Under the pieces are notes generated by a model, which made no database searches, was not told the origin of the DNA, and was given only the letters and a program-made list of their open reading frames with translations. Below are positions 1-9,088 of a stretch of 64,000 nucleotides of DNA, piece by piece. The position numbers and the translations under genes are program-made. Source of the DNA: Sphingopyxis sp. (GTDB lineage: Bacteria; Pseudomonadota; Alphaproteobacteria; Sphingomonadales; Sphingomonadaceae); NCBI GenBank assembly GCA_016463225.1, contig JAEMRT010000011.1:1-64000 (forward strand), read 5' to 3'. Every line of letters begins with the position of its first letter. The stretch's first letter is position 1.

Positions 1-222
1 CCAGACGAGTGCGGGCCACCAAAAGACGGGGGTCAGCGGGCGCAACAGATCGGTCCGCTGCGACACCAGCCAGCCGATCATCGGCACCATCAGCAGGCAA
101 TGGGTAAAGGTCGAGCTATGCCACCAGATGCCCGCCATATCCGCGGCATCGCGCCAGAAGATCGCCAGAATGACCGCCGCGAGCAGCGCCAGCGCGCCCA
201 GATGGCGTTGCCACAGCGTCAT
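1..222 (-). CDS. xrtA: exosortase A, N-terminal part (cut by left edge)
   Basis: The first 74 codons of a membrane protein read in from position 222 and stay open to base 1. The start ATG overlaps the stop of the upstream glycosyltransferase by 4 bp (ATGA), so the two are translationally coupled. Residues 8-22 form a first hydrophobic helix. They are followed by the family-typical stretch around residues 34-55 (WWHSSTFTHCLLMVP, then GWLVSQR), which is conserved near the start of exosortases. XrtA is an integral-membrane cysteine transpeptidase-like enzyme thought to process PEP-CTERM proteins. The catalytic Cys, Arg and His lie beyond the window and cannot be checked. The identity is strongly supported by the exosortase-A-type operon upstream. 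Confidence 0.85.
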   Translation of the reverse strand, partial: MTLWQRHLGALALLAAVILAIFWRDAADMAGIWWHSSTFTHCLLMVPMIGWLVSQRTDLLRPLTPVFWWPALVW

Positions 223-1424
223 CCGACCAGACCCAGCAACTCGCCGAGCGGCACCAACCGCGCGTCCCAGCCATAGCGCGCGATCATCCGCGCCCGCGCC
301 GCCTGCCCCATTTTCGCGGCGGCAGCGCGGTCGTCGAACAGCGAACTCACCGCCGCGGCCATGCCCGCGGCATCGTCGGCGACCAGCAGATGCTCGCCGG
401 GGGTCGCATCAATGCCGGTCGCCGCGGCAGCACTCGCCACCACTGGCCGTGCCATCGCCATCGCCTCGAGCAATTTATTCTGCACCCCGCGCGCCAACAG
501 CAGCGGCGCGACCACCGCATCCGCAGCGGTAAGCCAGGGCCGCACGTCGGGAACCTCGCCGGTCACGATCACGCCCGGCAGCTTCGCGAGCGCGCGTACC
601 TCATCGCTCGGCGCCCGCCCGACGATCGCAAAACGCGCCGCCGGGTGCTGCTGACGGATCAGCGGCAGGATGTCGGCGGCGAACCAGCGCACCGCGTCGA
701 CATTGGGGCGATAGTCCATCTGGCCGGTAAACACCGCCAGCGGTCCCTCGCCCGCATCGACCGGGTCAAATGTCAGCGCCGGATCGAACCGTTCGGTGTC
801 GATGCCATTCTCGACCGCACGAACCTTGTCGGATCCCAGCCCGCTGCGCGCGTGAAACAGCGCCGCCTCGGCCTCGCTGACGAACAGGCTTGCATCGACA
901 CGCCCCGCCACCGCAGCCTCATAGGCGCCGAGCACCCGCGCCTCGCGCGCATGCACCCAATGCAGCGGCTGGCGCTTGTCCTGCTCGGCATAGGTGGCGA
1001 ATTTGGCCGAATCGACATCAACAAAATCCATCAAAACCGGCCCGTCAAAACCCGTGGGCAGATATTGCGCCATCTGGCCCGAAAAGCCGACGATATGGGT
1101 GATGGACCCGCCGCGAACCAACGCATCGACATGGCGCGCAAGCGCGGCATTTTTGAACAGCCGGTTCGACACCGGCTCGCCGCGCAACACCGCCTGCGCC
1201 AGCGCCACCGGGCGAGACACGTTGCGCACTTCGATCGCCAAACTCTTACAAAGCGGTGCCATCTTGTCGCGCGCGATGGCCGCATCCTGCTCATTGTCGG
1301 CAAGTGCGGCAACATGCACCGGCGCCAGTTTCGCCAGCGCCTCGAACATATGCCAGCTGCGGATCCGGTCGCCGCGGTCGGGGGGCCAGGGCGCGCGGTG
1401 CACGAGGAACAGGATTTCGGGCAT
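219..1424 (-). CDS. XrtA/PEP-CTERM-associated glycosyltransferase (TIGR03087-like)
   Basis: A 401-residue GT-B fold, GT4-like glycosyltransferase. The N-terminus (LFLVHRAPWPPDRGDRIRS, residues 5-23) is the characteristic opening of the exosortase-A-associated sugar transferase family. The C-terminal half has the donor-site pattern (FTGQMDYRPNVDAVRWF, then GVQNKLLEAMAMARPVVAS). It probably adds a sugar to the lipid-linked exopolysaccharide repeat unit on the cytoplasmic face of the membrane. It is the penultimate visible gene of the assembly operon, overlapping xrtA by 4 bp and separated from the upstream FemAB gene by a 108-bp gap that holds a long palindrome. The sugar specificity cannot be read from sequence. 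Confidence 0.88.
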   Translation of the reverse strand: MPEILFLVHRAPWPPDRGDRIRSWHMFEALAKLAPVHVAALADNEQDAAIARDKMAPLCKSLAIEVRNVSRPVALAQAVLRGEPVSNRLFKNAALARHVDALVRGGSITHIVGFSGQMAQYLPTGFDGPVLMDFVDVDSAKFATYAEQDKRQPLHWVHAREARVLGAYEAAVAGRVDASLFVSEAEAALFHARSGLGSDKVRAVENGIDTERFDPALTFDPVDAGEGPLAVFTGQMDYRPNVDAVRWFAADILPLIRQQHPAARFAIVGRAPSDEVRALAKLPGVIVTGEVPDVRPWLTAADAVVAPLLLARGVQNKLLEAMAMARPVVASAAAATGIDATPGEHLLVADDAAGMAAAVSSLFDDRAAAAKMGQAARARMIARYGWDARLVPLGELLGLVG

Positions 1425-1435
1425 TACCGCTCTCC

Positions 1436-1509
1436 GTCATTGCGAGCGAAGCGAAGCAATCCAGAGCGGTTTACGCCACTCTGGATTGCTTCGCTTCGCT
1501 CGCAATGAC
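1436..1509. repeat. 31-bp perfect inverted repeat, 12-nt loop
   Basis: The arms at 1436-1466 and 1479-1509 are exact reverse complements, beginning gtcattgcgagcgaagcg. The element sits in the 108-bp gap inside the XrtA operon, between the FemAB and glycosyltransferase genes. Its sequence resembles dispersed palindromic elements common between genes in sphingomonads and other alphaproteobacteria. In mRNA it would form a very stable hairpin that could shield upstream mRNA or reduce downstream expression. Confidence 0.85.
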
Positions 1510-1532
1510 GCTGGGTCTGATAACAACCGCCT

Positions 1533-2600
1533 CTACCCCAATCCGCGCGCGATCAGCGGCCCGATCCAGTTCGCCGCCCACAACGGCAATTTCTTCCACA
1601 GATCGACTTTCAGCCGATATTTGGCGCTGTTCGGATTGGTGTCGCGCGGCGCCTCGCCCGGCGCCAGCCAGCGCGCATAGACCAGCGGCTGCGGCTCGAA
1701 GCCCCAGTTCTTCTTGTAACTATACGGCCCCGTCCCAACCTTTGACCGCCCAAAGTCGAACCGTGTGCAACCCTTGCCCCGCGCATGGCGCATCAGCGCG
1801 AAATACATGAGTTCATTGGCGCGGAGCCGCCGTGCATCGGCAGTGCCCCCGCCCCAATAGGGCATCACCGTACCGCGCCAATACAGGCTGAGCACGCTTG
1901 CGACGGGACGCCCGTCCTGCCGCACGGTCAAAATATCGGCATCGTCGCCGAACGCATCGAGCACCGCGTCGAACAGCGCCTTGGGAAACACCGGCGTCCC
2001 GAGATTGCGGACGCTGGTCGCATAGACATGATAATGATCGCGCCGCTCGTCCGCAACGCGCCCGCTGGTGACGGTCAATCCGCTCTCCAGTACCTTGCGC
2101 ACCTCTGCGCGCTGCTTGCGCGGGATCGCGAGTAGTTCGGCATCGTCGTCGCTGGCGAGGTCGCGCGCAAAACCGGCATAGACACCTTCCTCGCATCGCC
2201 AGCCTTCGCCATCCGGCTGCGGCCCGCCGCGCAGTTCGACCGACGGCACTCCGAGCGATTGCGCCATCGCCGCCGCGCCATCGGCCAACGTCACTGCAAC
2301 CGCCGGATCATCAGCCAATATGCCGCCATCCACCGCAAACCCGCTGCCGACCAGCGCCTGCCCGAATAGCGGCGAGCGGACATGATGCAGCGGCAACAAT
2401 CCGGTCAGCGCCCCGCCTGCATCGCGCGCGACGACCGGATGGCAGACATGCCCCGTCGCCCTCGTGATCGCCTCACACCAAGCTCGGCTGTGAAAGGGCG
2501 TCGCATCAGGATGCGCCGCGACATGGGCGTCCCACGCCGCCGCGTTGGACAGCGGCGCGCCGGAAAAACCATCCTTCACCGGACGGATCGGCGCATTCAC
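1533..2600 (-). CDS. XrtA-associated FemAB-like acyl/aminoacyltransferase (TIGR03019-like)
   Basis: A 355-residue protein of the FemAB/GNAT superfamily. I place the start at the GTG at 2600. It overlaps the stop of the upstream deacetylase as GTGA, and homologue-like sequence begins there (NAPIRPVKDGFSGAP); an upstream extension to 2666 would only translate the tail of the deacetylase in another frame. The C-terminal half carries the typical pattern LYWRGTVMPYWGGGT, ELMYFALMRHARGKGCTRFDFGRSK and GPYSYKKNWGFEPQPL. FemAB relatives move amino acids from aminoacyl-tRNA, or acyl groups, onto cell-envelope precursors. Within the XrtA locus it probably modifies the exopolysaccharide or its carrier. 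Its substrate is unknown. Confidence 0.85.
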   Translation of the reverse strand: MNAPIRPVKDGFSGAPLSNAAAWDAHVAAHPDATPFHSRAWCEAITRATGHVCHPVVARDAGGALTGLLPLHHVRSPLFGQALVGSGFAVDGGILADDPAVAVTLADGAAAMAQSLGVPSVELRGGPQPDGEGWRCEEGVYAGFARDLASDDDAELLAIPRKQRAEVRKVLESGLTVTSGRVADERRDHYHVYATSVRNLGTPVFPKALFDAVLDAFGDDADILTVRQDGRPVASVLSLYWRGTVMPYWGGGTADARRLRANELMYFALMRHARGKGCTRFDFGRSKVGTGPYSYKKNWGFEPQPLVYARWLAPGEAPRDTNPNSAKYRLKVDLWKKLPLWAANWIGPLIARGLG

Positions 2601-3457
2601 GCCGCCGCGCGCCACGGCTGCGCGCGGTCCTGCTGCGCGGGGAGCAGCGCGTCGGCGCGCGTCCATTCGAAATCAGCGAGCAGTTTCTTCAGTTTACCAG
2701 CCATCGCCGACAAGCCGCTGTAATGGCGGATTTTGGATTTGATCGGCGCATCGGCGACGCGCGGCTGGCCGGGGTCGATTTCCCACGGGTGGAAATAGAG
2801 GATCGCCGGATGCCCCTCTTCATTCATCCGCGCGATCGCCCAGCGCGTGAAGCCGTAGGGCAGCATCCGCATGAAGCCGCCGCCGCCTGCCGCGAGGGTG
2901 CGCCCGGCAAAGCGCGCCGTCGTCACCGGCCATTCGACCAGATCGCTATCGGGCAGCGGCCGCCACGCATGGCGCGGGCTTTGCGGCCAGCCATAATGGT
3001 CGTGGACCACCGGCGCGACGCTCGACGAATAGGCATAGCCCTGTTCGGCGAGCACCGCGTGCGCCCAGGGCGTGCGCGTATCGACCGAAAAACTCGGCGC
3101 GCGATAACCGCGCACGGCGACCCCTCCCAGATCCTCCAGGATTGCCTGCGTCTGCTTGAGGTCCGCGGCAAATTCATCGGCGGTCATGTTGAACACGCGC
3201 TTATGGTCATAGCCATGGCTCGCGAGTTCATGCCCCGCCCCGATAATCCGCTTGATCAGCGCCGGATAGCGCTCGGCGACCCAGCCGAGCGTAAAGAACG
3301 TCCCCTTCGCCCCCGCATCGGCGAAAATCTGCAGCACCGCGTCGCAATTCGCCTCGACCCGGCACTCGAGCGTCGGCCAGTCGGCGCGGTCGATCGTGCG
3401 CTCAAAGGCGCCGACCTGGAACCAGTCCTCGACATCGACCGACAGGCCGTTCTGCAT
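2597..3457 (-). CDS. XrtA-associated polysaccharide deacetylase (TIGR03006-like)
   Basis: A 286-residue carbohydrate esterase family 4-like enzyme, probably cytoplasmic or membrane-associated since no signal peptide is visible. The metal-site pattern is present: SVDVEDWFQ (residues 6-14) supplies the catalytic and metal Asp residues, and ELASHGYDH supplies the HxxxH-type metal ligands. YRAPSFSVDT and the C-terminal LYFHPWEIDPGQPR complete the NodB fold as seen in the exosortase-associated subfamily. It would remove acetyl groups from N-acetylated sugars of the exopolysaccharide or its precursor. It starts 45 nt after the ATPase gene and overlaps the FemAB gene by 4 bp, so deacetylation and FemAB transfer may act in sequence on the same amino sugar (inference). 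Confidence 0.9.
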   Translation of the reverse strand: MQNGLSVDVEDWFQVGAFERTIDRADWPTLECRVEANCDAVLQIFADAGAKGTFFTLGWVAERYPALIKRIIGAGHELASHGYDHKRVFNMTADEFAADLKQTQAILEDLGGVAVRGYRAPSFSVDTRTPWAHAVLAEQGYAYSSSVAPVVHDHYGWPQSPRHAWRPLPDSDLVEWPVTTARFAGRTLAAGGGGFMRMLPYGFTRWAIARMNEEGHPAILYFHPWEIDPGQPRVADAPIKSKIRHYSGLSAMAGKLKKLLADFEWTRADALLPAQQDRAQPWRAAA

Positions 3458-3502
3458 CGTTTTTCACCTTCATCGGCAGATTAGCCGATTTTGCGTCCGC
3501 TG

Positions 3503-4717
3503 TCAGGCCGCCCAGGTCCGCGATGTCGCGGGGTTCGGCGCATTCCCGGGATCGCGCTCGACCCATTCGATCAGCAGGTCGAGCACGCGGCGCAGCGCCG
3601 CATCCTGTTCGACCAGCCGCGTCTCGAGCGACGCGATCTGCGCTTCAAGCGCCGCAAGCTGCGCGGGGTCGACCGCCGGGGCGGTCGGCACTTCGACCGC
3701 AGCTTCGGGAGTCACCTCAGCCGCGACGCGCGCGGGCTCGGCAAACGGCGGGCGTCCGTCGGCGGCGCGCTGCGGCCATTCGAGCGCGGTTTCATTGGCC
3801 GGCGTCGGCGCGGCAATGGGCGTCGGCCTCGGCGCGACCGCGGCGGCGGCGGCAGCCACGACCTCCTCGACCGGCAGCGGCGCCAGCGTCGATGCGTCGA
3901 TGCCGCGGTCGGCTTCGATCTCGGCGACCACAGAGCGGACATTCTGCGCGGTGATGCGGGTCATCTGTTCGACCGCACCGTACAGTAGCAGGCGGCTGAC
4001 CAGCACGTTGAGCTTGCGCGGCACGCCCTCGCTATAGTCGAAAATTTCCTCGAACGCGTCGGGGCTGAAGCTCGGGTTGCCCGTCCAGCCGACCTTGCCC
4101 AGCCGGTGGAGGATATAGGGCTCAACCTCCTCGGGCTCCATCGGGTCGAGGTGATGCGTCGCGATCACTCGCTGGCGCAACTGCTCCAGCGTCGGCGAAT
4201 GGAACAGGGTCTGGCGAAACTCGGGCTGGCCGAGCAGGAAAATCTGCAGCAGCGAATGGCCGCCAAGCTGGAAGTTCGACAGCATGCGCAGCTCTTCGAG
4301 CGCCGAGATCGCGAGATTCTGTCCCTCGTCGACGACCAGCAGCGTGCGTTTCCCCGCGCGCGCCTGTTCGCGCAGATATTGCTCCATCGAGCGCAGCAAT
4401 TCGGCCTTGCTCTCGCCTTCCCATGCGATCCCGAATTGTTCGGCGACGAGGCGGAGCAGGTCATCGCCCTCGACCTGCGTCGACACCAGCTTGACCGCGG
4501 TCAGACGGTTGGGATCGATCGTGTTCATCAGATGCCCGACCAGCGTCGTCTTGCCCGCGCCGACGTCGCCGGTGATGACGATGAAGCCTTCGCCCTGCGC
4601 CAGACCATAGCCCAGATAGGACATCGCCTTGCGGTGCGTCCCGCTTTCAAAATAGAAATGCGGGTCTGGCGTCAGCTGGAACGGACGCCCGGTGAAACCA
4701 TAGAATTGATCGTACAT
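3503..4717 (-). CDS. XrtA-associated ExeA-like AAA ATPase (TIGR03015-like)
   Basis: A 404-residue ATPase. The start is the ATG at 4717 (MYDQFYGFTGRPFQLTPDP), preceded by a gggaa ribosome-binding site; the open frame further upstream is not family-like. Walker A is GDVGAGKT at residues 50-57 and Walker B is LLVVDEGQN near residue 125. The ATPase domain resembles ExeA/GspA of secretion systems. After about residue 280 comes an Ala/Pro-rich linker and a predicted coiled coil near the C-terminus (AALEAQIASLETRLVEQDAA). It may energise exopolysaccharide export or assembly at the inner membrane. It lies 22 nt after the beta-barrel gene. Confidence 0.88.
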   Translation of the reverse strand: MYDQFYGFTGRPFQLTPDPHFYFESGTHRKAMSYLGYGLAQGEGFIVITGDVGAGKTTLVGHLMNTIDPNRLTAVKLVSTQVEGDDLLRLVAEQFGIAWEGESKAELLRSMEQYLREQARAGKRTLLVVDEGQNLAISALEELRMLSNFQLGGHSLLQIFLLGQPEFRQTLFHSPTLEQLRQRVIATHHLDPMEPEEVEPYILHRLGKVGWTGNPSFSPDAFEEIFDYSEGVPRKLNVLVSRLLLYGAVEQMTRITAQNVRSVVAEIEADRGIDASTLAPLPVEEVVAAAAAAVAPRPTPIAAPTPANETALEWPQRAADGRPPFAEPARVAAEVTPEAAVEVPTAPAVDPAQLAALEAQIASLETRLVEQDAALRRVLDLLIEWVERDPGNAPNPATSRTWAA

Positions 4718-4739
4718 CGCAATATTCCCGTTGGCCTGG

Positions 4740-6455
4740 TCAGAAGTTGTAGCGCAGTCCCACCAAAGCTGAACCAATAAGCTGGCTGTTGAAGCCGTCC
4801 TGATCAAAGGCGTTGAGGCTGGCCGCCGCGGTCCCGGTCAGGCCGCGCCAGAACCGCCGTGCATAGGCCGCCGACAGCCCCGCCGACTGGACGTCGCTCG
4901 CCCCCGGCGCGCCATTGTCGAAATAATTGACGTAACCCGACAGGCTGAGGTCCGAATCGACGTCGAGCTGACGCCCCGCCGACAGGAACAGATAATAGCT
5001 CTCGTCCTTGATGCCGTTGAGGTTCGCGATCGGCGACAGCAGCGGCGCGAGCAGCTTGCGCTGGTCGTAACCGATCCCGACGCCATAGTTCCACCCCGCA
5101 TAGCGCGAAGAGATCGTCGCCTGCACCCCGCGGCTGCGATATTGCGCCGAGGTTGCGTTGCCGAGCTGGTTGTTCAGGCACCCGCCACCCTGCTGTCCGA
5201 ACACGCACGGGTTGATCGTCCCGCCGATCGGGTTGCGCGTCGGGTCGAACTGCGTCGGCAGCGCGGCAAGCCCGCCCGACAGACCCCGACCCAAGCTCGA
5301 CAGCCCGTCATAAACGCCGACCTGAACCGTCGTCGCATGGTCGGCGCGATAGGAAAAGCTGCCGGTATAGATGGTGTCGCCATAACGGCGCCCGACGCGA
5401 GCGGTCATCGAAGTGCGGCGGCTCGGTTGCCACATCACCCCGGCGTCCCAGATCAGACCTTCGGTGTCGAACGACAGCTGGCGCGGGGTCGATTTGTCGG
5501 TGATGAAGCGGCCATTCGCATCGCGCACCGGCACGCCGCCCGCACCCACGACCGGATTGCGCTGACCGATCTCGATATCCTCATAACCCACGCCGCCGAG
5601 CAGCGCGACGGTCGGACCGATCGGCATCGTCACATCGGCGCGGGCATATTTGCCCTCGAAACGCTGGTCGAGCTGGCTCGCATCCTCGCGTTCATAGCCG
5701 CCCGACAGCTGCCAGCCGAAAGGCAGGTCGCCGGGGCGAGCGCCGACGCTGGCCCACGCGACATGGTTGGTCGAGCTGTCGAAAATATCCTGCGGCTGCG
5801 AACCGGGCGACAGAATCGCCGGTTCGTCGACGTCGACTTTGGTATAGCCGAAGCGGTAACCGGCGCCGACATCAAGCCCGCCGATGCGACGCGCAAAGGT
5901 CGGCCCTGCGTAAACCGAGTAGAGGTTCGCGACATTGCTGGCGTTGCCGATGAACAGGCCGCTATCGGCGCCCTGCCCGTCAGTGCGAGTACGCGTGGCA
6001 AGCGCGCCGCCCTCGAGATTGAGACCGCGCGCGGCTTCGATCCGGCCGCGAGCCAGTCCGCTGATCGTATCGGCATCGCCAAGGTTGCCGTTCCAGCCAA
6101 AGCGATGTTCATAGCGCAGCGTCGCCGCCAGTTCGGCGCGGGTGGTCACGATCGCGGCATCAATGCCGACTGCGACGTTGGTATAGGTCAGGACGTCGCC
6201 GCCATTCTTCAGATCGGCGGTCAGCACCTGACCGACCTCCAGATAGGGGCTGACATCGACCTGCCGCTGCGCGCGACGCCCCTCGGCGCGCTTCGCGGCG
6301 CGGCCCGGTTCGGGCTTGGACGCCCCGGTCGTCGACGCGTCGCCGCTGCCCGATCCGGGATCGCCCGAAAACTGGGCATGCGCGCCCGTCGCCGTCCCCG
6401 CGAGCAGCAAGCTCGCGAGCACGCCGACATGACGCAGGGTGGTGGTGGTGCGCAT
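4740..6455 (-). CDS. XrtA-associated outer-membrane beta-barrel protein (TIGR03016-like)
   Basis: A 571-residue secreted protein. The start ATG at 6455 follows a strong gaggagg site and overlaps the upstream kinase stop by 1 bp (TGATG). The signal peptide is residues 1-24 (VGVLASLLLAGTATGAHAQ, cut after AHA). A low-complexity Gly/Ser/Lys/Glu segment follows. The rest alternates polar and hydrophobic residues with many aromatic strand ends and finishes with GLRYNF, a terminal Phe typical of BAM-inserted barrels. It is a candidate outer-membrane exit or assembly pore for the exopolysaccharide. The family is defined by XrtA loci and its exact role is unproven. Confidence 0.85.
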   Translation of the reverse strand: MRTTTTLRHVGVLASLLLAGTATGAHAQFSGDPGSGSGDASTTGASKPEPGRAAKRAEGRRAQRQVDVSPYLEVGQVLTADLKNGGDVLTYTNVAVGIDAAIVTTRAELAATLRYEHRFGWNGNLGDADTISGLARGRIEAARGLNLEGGALATRTRTDGQGADSGLFIGNASNVANLYSVYAGPTFARRIGGLDVGAGYRFGYTKVDVDEPAILSPGSQPQDIFDSSTNHVAWASVGARPGDLPFGWQLSGGYEREDASQLDQRFEGKYARADVTMPIGPTVALLGGVGYEDIEIGQRNPVVGAGGVPVRDANGRFITDKSTPRQLSFDTEGLIWDAGVMWQPSRRTSMTARVGRRYGDTIYTGSFSYRADHATTVQVGVYDGLSSLGRGLSGGLAALPTQFDPTRNPIGGTINPCVFGQQGGGCLNNQLGNATSAQYRSRGVQATISSRYAGWNYGVGIGYDQRKLLAPLLSPIANLNGIKDESYYLFLSAGRQLDVDSDLSLSGYVNYFDNGAPGASDVQSAGLSAAYARRFWRGLTGTAAASLNAFDQDGFNSQLIGSALVGLRYNF

Positions 6456-7477
6456 CACGCGCCTCCTCGTCCATAATAGGTGCCGAAACGGCGGCCGCCC
6501 GGCGAATATTTCACGCCGTTGAGGAGCAGCTGGATATGCGGACACGCGCCCATCAGGCCGATCGCGTCGCGTAGCGAAGATTCGAGTGTTTCGTCGGCGC
6601 GCACGACCATGATCGTCTGGCCGACATGGCCGGCAAGCACCGCGGCGGGCGACGCCGCCAGCACCGGCGGCGAATCGATAATCAGGATGCGCCCCGGCAC
6701 GCCCTGTTCGAGCTGCGCCAGCAACGCATCGGTCCGTGCCGACGCGAGCAGTTCGGTGTCGTGCATATGCCCGGTACCCGCCGGCATGACCTTAAGCCCC
6801 GGAATATCGGTCTGGATCAAACAATCGCCCAGCGGCAGATGCGCATCGGCGAGCGCGTCCATCAGCCCCGGACCATCCTCCAGCCCCAAGGCTTCGAGCA
6901 CGCTCGGCTTGGCGATATCGGCGTCGATCAGCAGCACGTCATGATCGGCCTCGACCGCCAGACTGAGCGCCAGATTGACCGCCGAGAAAGTCTTGCCCTC
7001 ACCCGGGTTCGCCGATGCGATCAGCACGCGGTGGCCGCGCGGCAGGATCGGGCGGTTGCCGACGCCGCCGAAATTGCGGATCAGCTCGCGCTTCACGATC
7101 CGATATTCTTCAGAAATGCCCGTGACCGGGGTGCCGGGTACGATCATGCCGCGCGACGCGAGCCGCGCGCGGTCGATCGTTCCCTGCCGCGCCGGAACAA
7201 TCGCTGGGGCCGCCTTGGCAATCTCCTTGCGCGGCGACGGCTTTGGCGTCGGCGCCGTTTCGACCGCGGGTGCGGCCTCGACGACGGGGTCGAGGCTTTC
7301 GGGCGGCAGAACTTCGGCGACAGGTTCCGCCTTGACCTTCCGCGCCTTTTTGGGCGGTTCGGGCGGCAGGCTCGACAGGTCGATCGTCGGCGCATTGGCG
7401 GCGGGATCGAGCCCGAACATATCGGCTGCGCGTTCGAGGAGCGAGGGCGGGCGCTTGACTTTGCGTTGGTCGTTCAT
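6455..7477 (-). CDS. XrtA-associated tyrosine autokinase (TIGR03018-like)
   Basis: A 340-residue BY-kinase starting at the ATG at 7477 (MNDQRKVKRPPSLLERAADMFG). After a Pro/Lys/Glu-rich segment of about 110 residues comes the kinase domain, with Walker A as NPGEGKT, the extended A' motif as VLLIDADIAKP, and Walker B as ILIIDSPP. The C-terminus contains only a Tyr pair (FGTYYG) rather than the long Tyr cluster of Wzc. It should work with the neighbouring chain-length protein, which lies 14 nt upstream as a separate polypeptide. Cycles of autophosphorylation in this pair set polymer length and export. Confidence 0.9.
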   Translation of the reverse strand: MNDQRKVKRPPSLLERAADMFGLDPAANAPTIDLSSLPPEPPKKARKVKAEPVAEVLPPESLDPVVEAAPAVETAPTPKPSPRKEIAKAAPAIVPARQGTIDRARLASRGMIVPGTPVTGISEEYRIVKRELIRNFGGVGNRPILPRGHRVLIASANPGEGKTFSAVNLALSLAVEADHDVLLIDADIAKPSVLEALGLEDGPGLMDALADAHLPLGDCLIQTDIPGLKVMPAGTGHMHDTELLASARTDALLAQLEQGVPGRILIIDSPPVLAASPAAVLAGHVGQTIMVVRADETLESSLRDAIGLMGACPHIQLLLNGVKYSPGGRRFGTYYGRGGA

Positions 7478-7491
7478 GTCATCGTCCCCCG

Positions 7492-9039
7492 TCACGCAAC
7501 CATGCCGCGCTGGATGAATTCGGCGACCAGCAACAGGGCGTAAAGGCCGACCAACGCCCCCCCGCCGCTCGCCAGCCACACCAGTTTCTTGCGCCGTTCG
7601 ACATGCCGTTCGGGGGTCACCACTTCGGTGATCGATCCGATCACCGGCAAGCCGCTGGCGCGCTCCAGCTTGGCCGCGGTGGCATAGCTGGCGCGCACCT
7701 GACCGAGGCCAAAGGCCACGCCAATGCCCCCGCCGATCCCGGCGAGCAGCACGAGGGTCAGGAACAAAGGCCGGTTGGGTGCGGCGGGGCTCGTCGGTTT
7801 GGTCGGCGGGTCGAGCAATTCGATCTTGATCGCGTCGGTTTCGGTCTGCACGTCGCCGCGCATCCGCACCTGCTCGCGCTGGCCCAGCAGCTTGTCATAT
7901 TGCGCCTTGAACGCGGTATATTCGCCGTTGATCCGGTCATATTCGGCGGCGATCCCGGGGTTCTGGATCTGCTGCGACGTGATGCGGGTGATGTCGCCGG
8001 TCAGTTGCGCCTTGCGCGCGTTGAGCGCGCTGACCGTCGCCTGCCGCTCGGCACGCATCGCCGCGAGCGAGGCGTAGGCCGGGTTCTGCGAATTACCACC
8101 ACCGCCGCCGCCCGTACCTTCACGGTCGGCCATGGCTTTCAGCGAAGCGATCTGGCTTTTCAGCGCAATGACGTCGGGATGCGCGTCGGTCAGCCCGCGC
8201 GCGCGCATCGACGACAGTTCGTTCTGCGCGCCGGCCAGCTGCTGCCGCGCGACGCCGCCGCCGACGCTGCCCATGCCGGCGACATTGATCGTCGCGGGGG
8301 TCGAGGAAAGCTGGCCATTCGCCGCCGCAAGCTGCGCCTGCGCCGAGATCAGCTGCGAATCGATCTGGCCCAGTTCGGCGCGCGCCGCATCGATGCGCTG
8401 CGCCGGCGAACCCGAGCCGCCGGGGATCAGGCCGATGTTCTGCGCCTCGAATGCCGCCCGGCGCGCTTCGACTTCGCGCAGCGCCTTTTCGCGATCGGCG
8501 ATCTGCGCATCGAGGAATTTCAGCCCCTCGCGCGCGTTCATCCGCCCGCCGCGCAGCTGATCGTCGCGGAACACGGTGATCAGACTGTCGAGCACCCCCG
8601 ACGCCAGCTTGGCATTGTCGGCGTCGGACAGGCTGCCGACCCCGACGCTCGAGGTAATTTCAAAGATATTGTCCTGCTGCGGGATCACCTTGATGCTCTT
8701 TTGCAACATCGCGACCGCACCGGCCTTTTCGCGTTCGCCTGCGCCTGCGGGAAGCAGCCCGGTGGTCGCGGCGACCTTTTCCAGATTGCGCGCGCTGGTC
8801 AGCGTCTCGCGGATCTGGTCGATCTGCTGGCGGCCGCCATAGGATCCACCCTGCGGATCGTCGGGCAGGATTTCGTTGACGTCGACGAGCAGCCGGGCGC
8901 GCGAATCATACCGGTTGGGGATCGACGCGATCGCCAGCCAGCCGAGGATGCAGATGCCCCACGCCACCGCCAGCACGAGCCACCGGCGCGTCCAGACGCT
9001 GTGCAGCGCCACCCGGAATTCGTCGTAAAGGCTGGTCAT
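7492..9039 (-). CDS. XrtA-associated chain-length determinant, Wzz/GNVR type (TIGR03007-like)
   Basis: A 515-residue inner-membrane protein. The first membrane helix is at about residues 20-38 (WLVLAVAWGICILGWLAIA) and the last near residues 425-445, with another hydrophobic segment close to the C-terminus. Between them is a long periplasmic coiled-coil region, including the GNVR-like part DAIKIELLDPPTKPTSPAAPN just before the membrane. A Gly-rich patch (GTGGGGGGNSQNPAY) breaks the coiled coil. It is the membrane half of a split Wzc-like co-polymerase, and the kinase half is the next gene. It begins 49 nt after the export lipoprotein gene. Confidence 0.9.
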   Translation of the reverse strand: MTSLYDEFRVALHSVWTRRWLVLAVAWGICILGWLAIASIPNRYDSRARLLVDVNEILPDDPQGGSYGGRQQIDQIRETLTSARNLEKVAATTGLLPAGAGEREKAGAVAMLQKSIKVIPQQDNIFEITSSVGVGSLSDADNAKLASGVLDSLITVFRDDQLRGGRMNAREGLKFLDAQIADREKALREVEARRAAFEAQNIGLIPGGSGSPAQRIDAARAELGQIDSQLISAQAQLAAANGQLSSTPATINVAGMGSVGGGVARQQLAGAQNELSSMRARGLTDAHPDVIALKSQIASLKAMADREGTGGGGGGNSQNPAYASLAAMRAERQATVSALNARKAQLTGDITRITSQQIQNPGIAAEYDRINGEYTAFKAQYDKLLGQREQVRMRGDVQTETDAIKIELLDPPTKPTSPAAPNRPLFLTLVLLAGIGGGIGVAFGLGQVRASYATAAKLERASGLPVIGSITEVVTPERHVERRKKLVWLASGGGALVGLYALLLVAEFIQRGMVA

Positions 9040-9088
9040 CGGTTGCGGTCAATCCTTGGGAGATGGGTTCACGGGCGGCCGGTCTGGA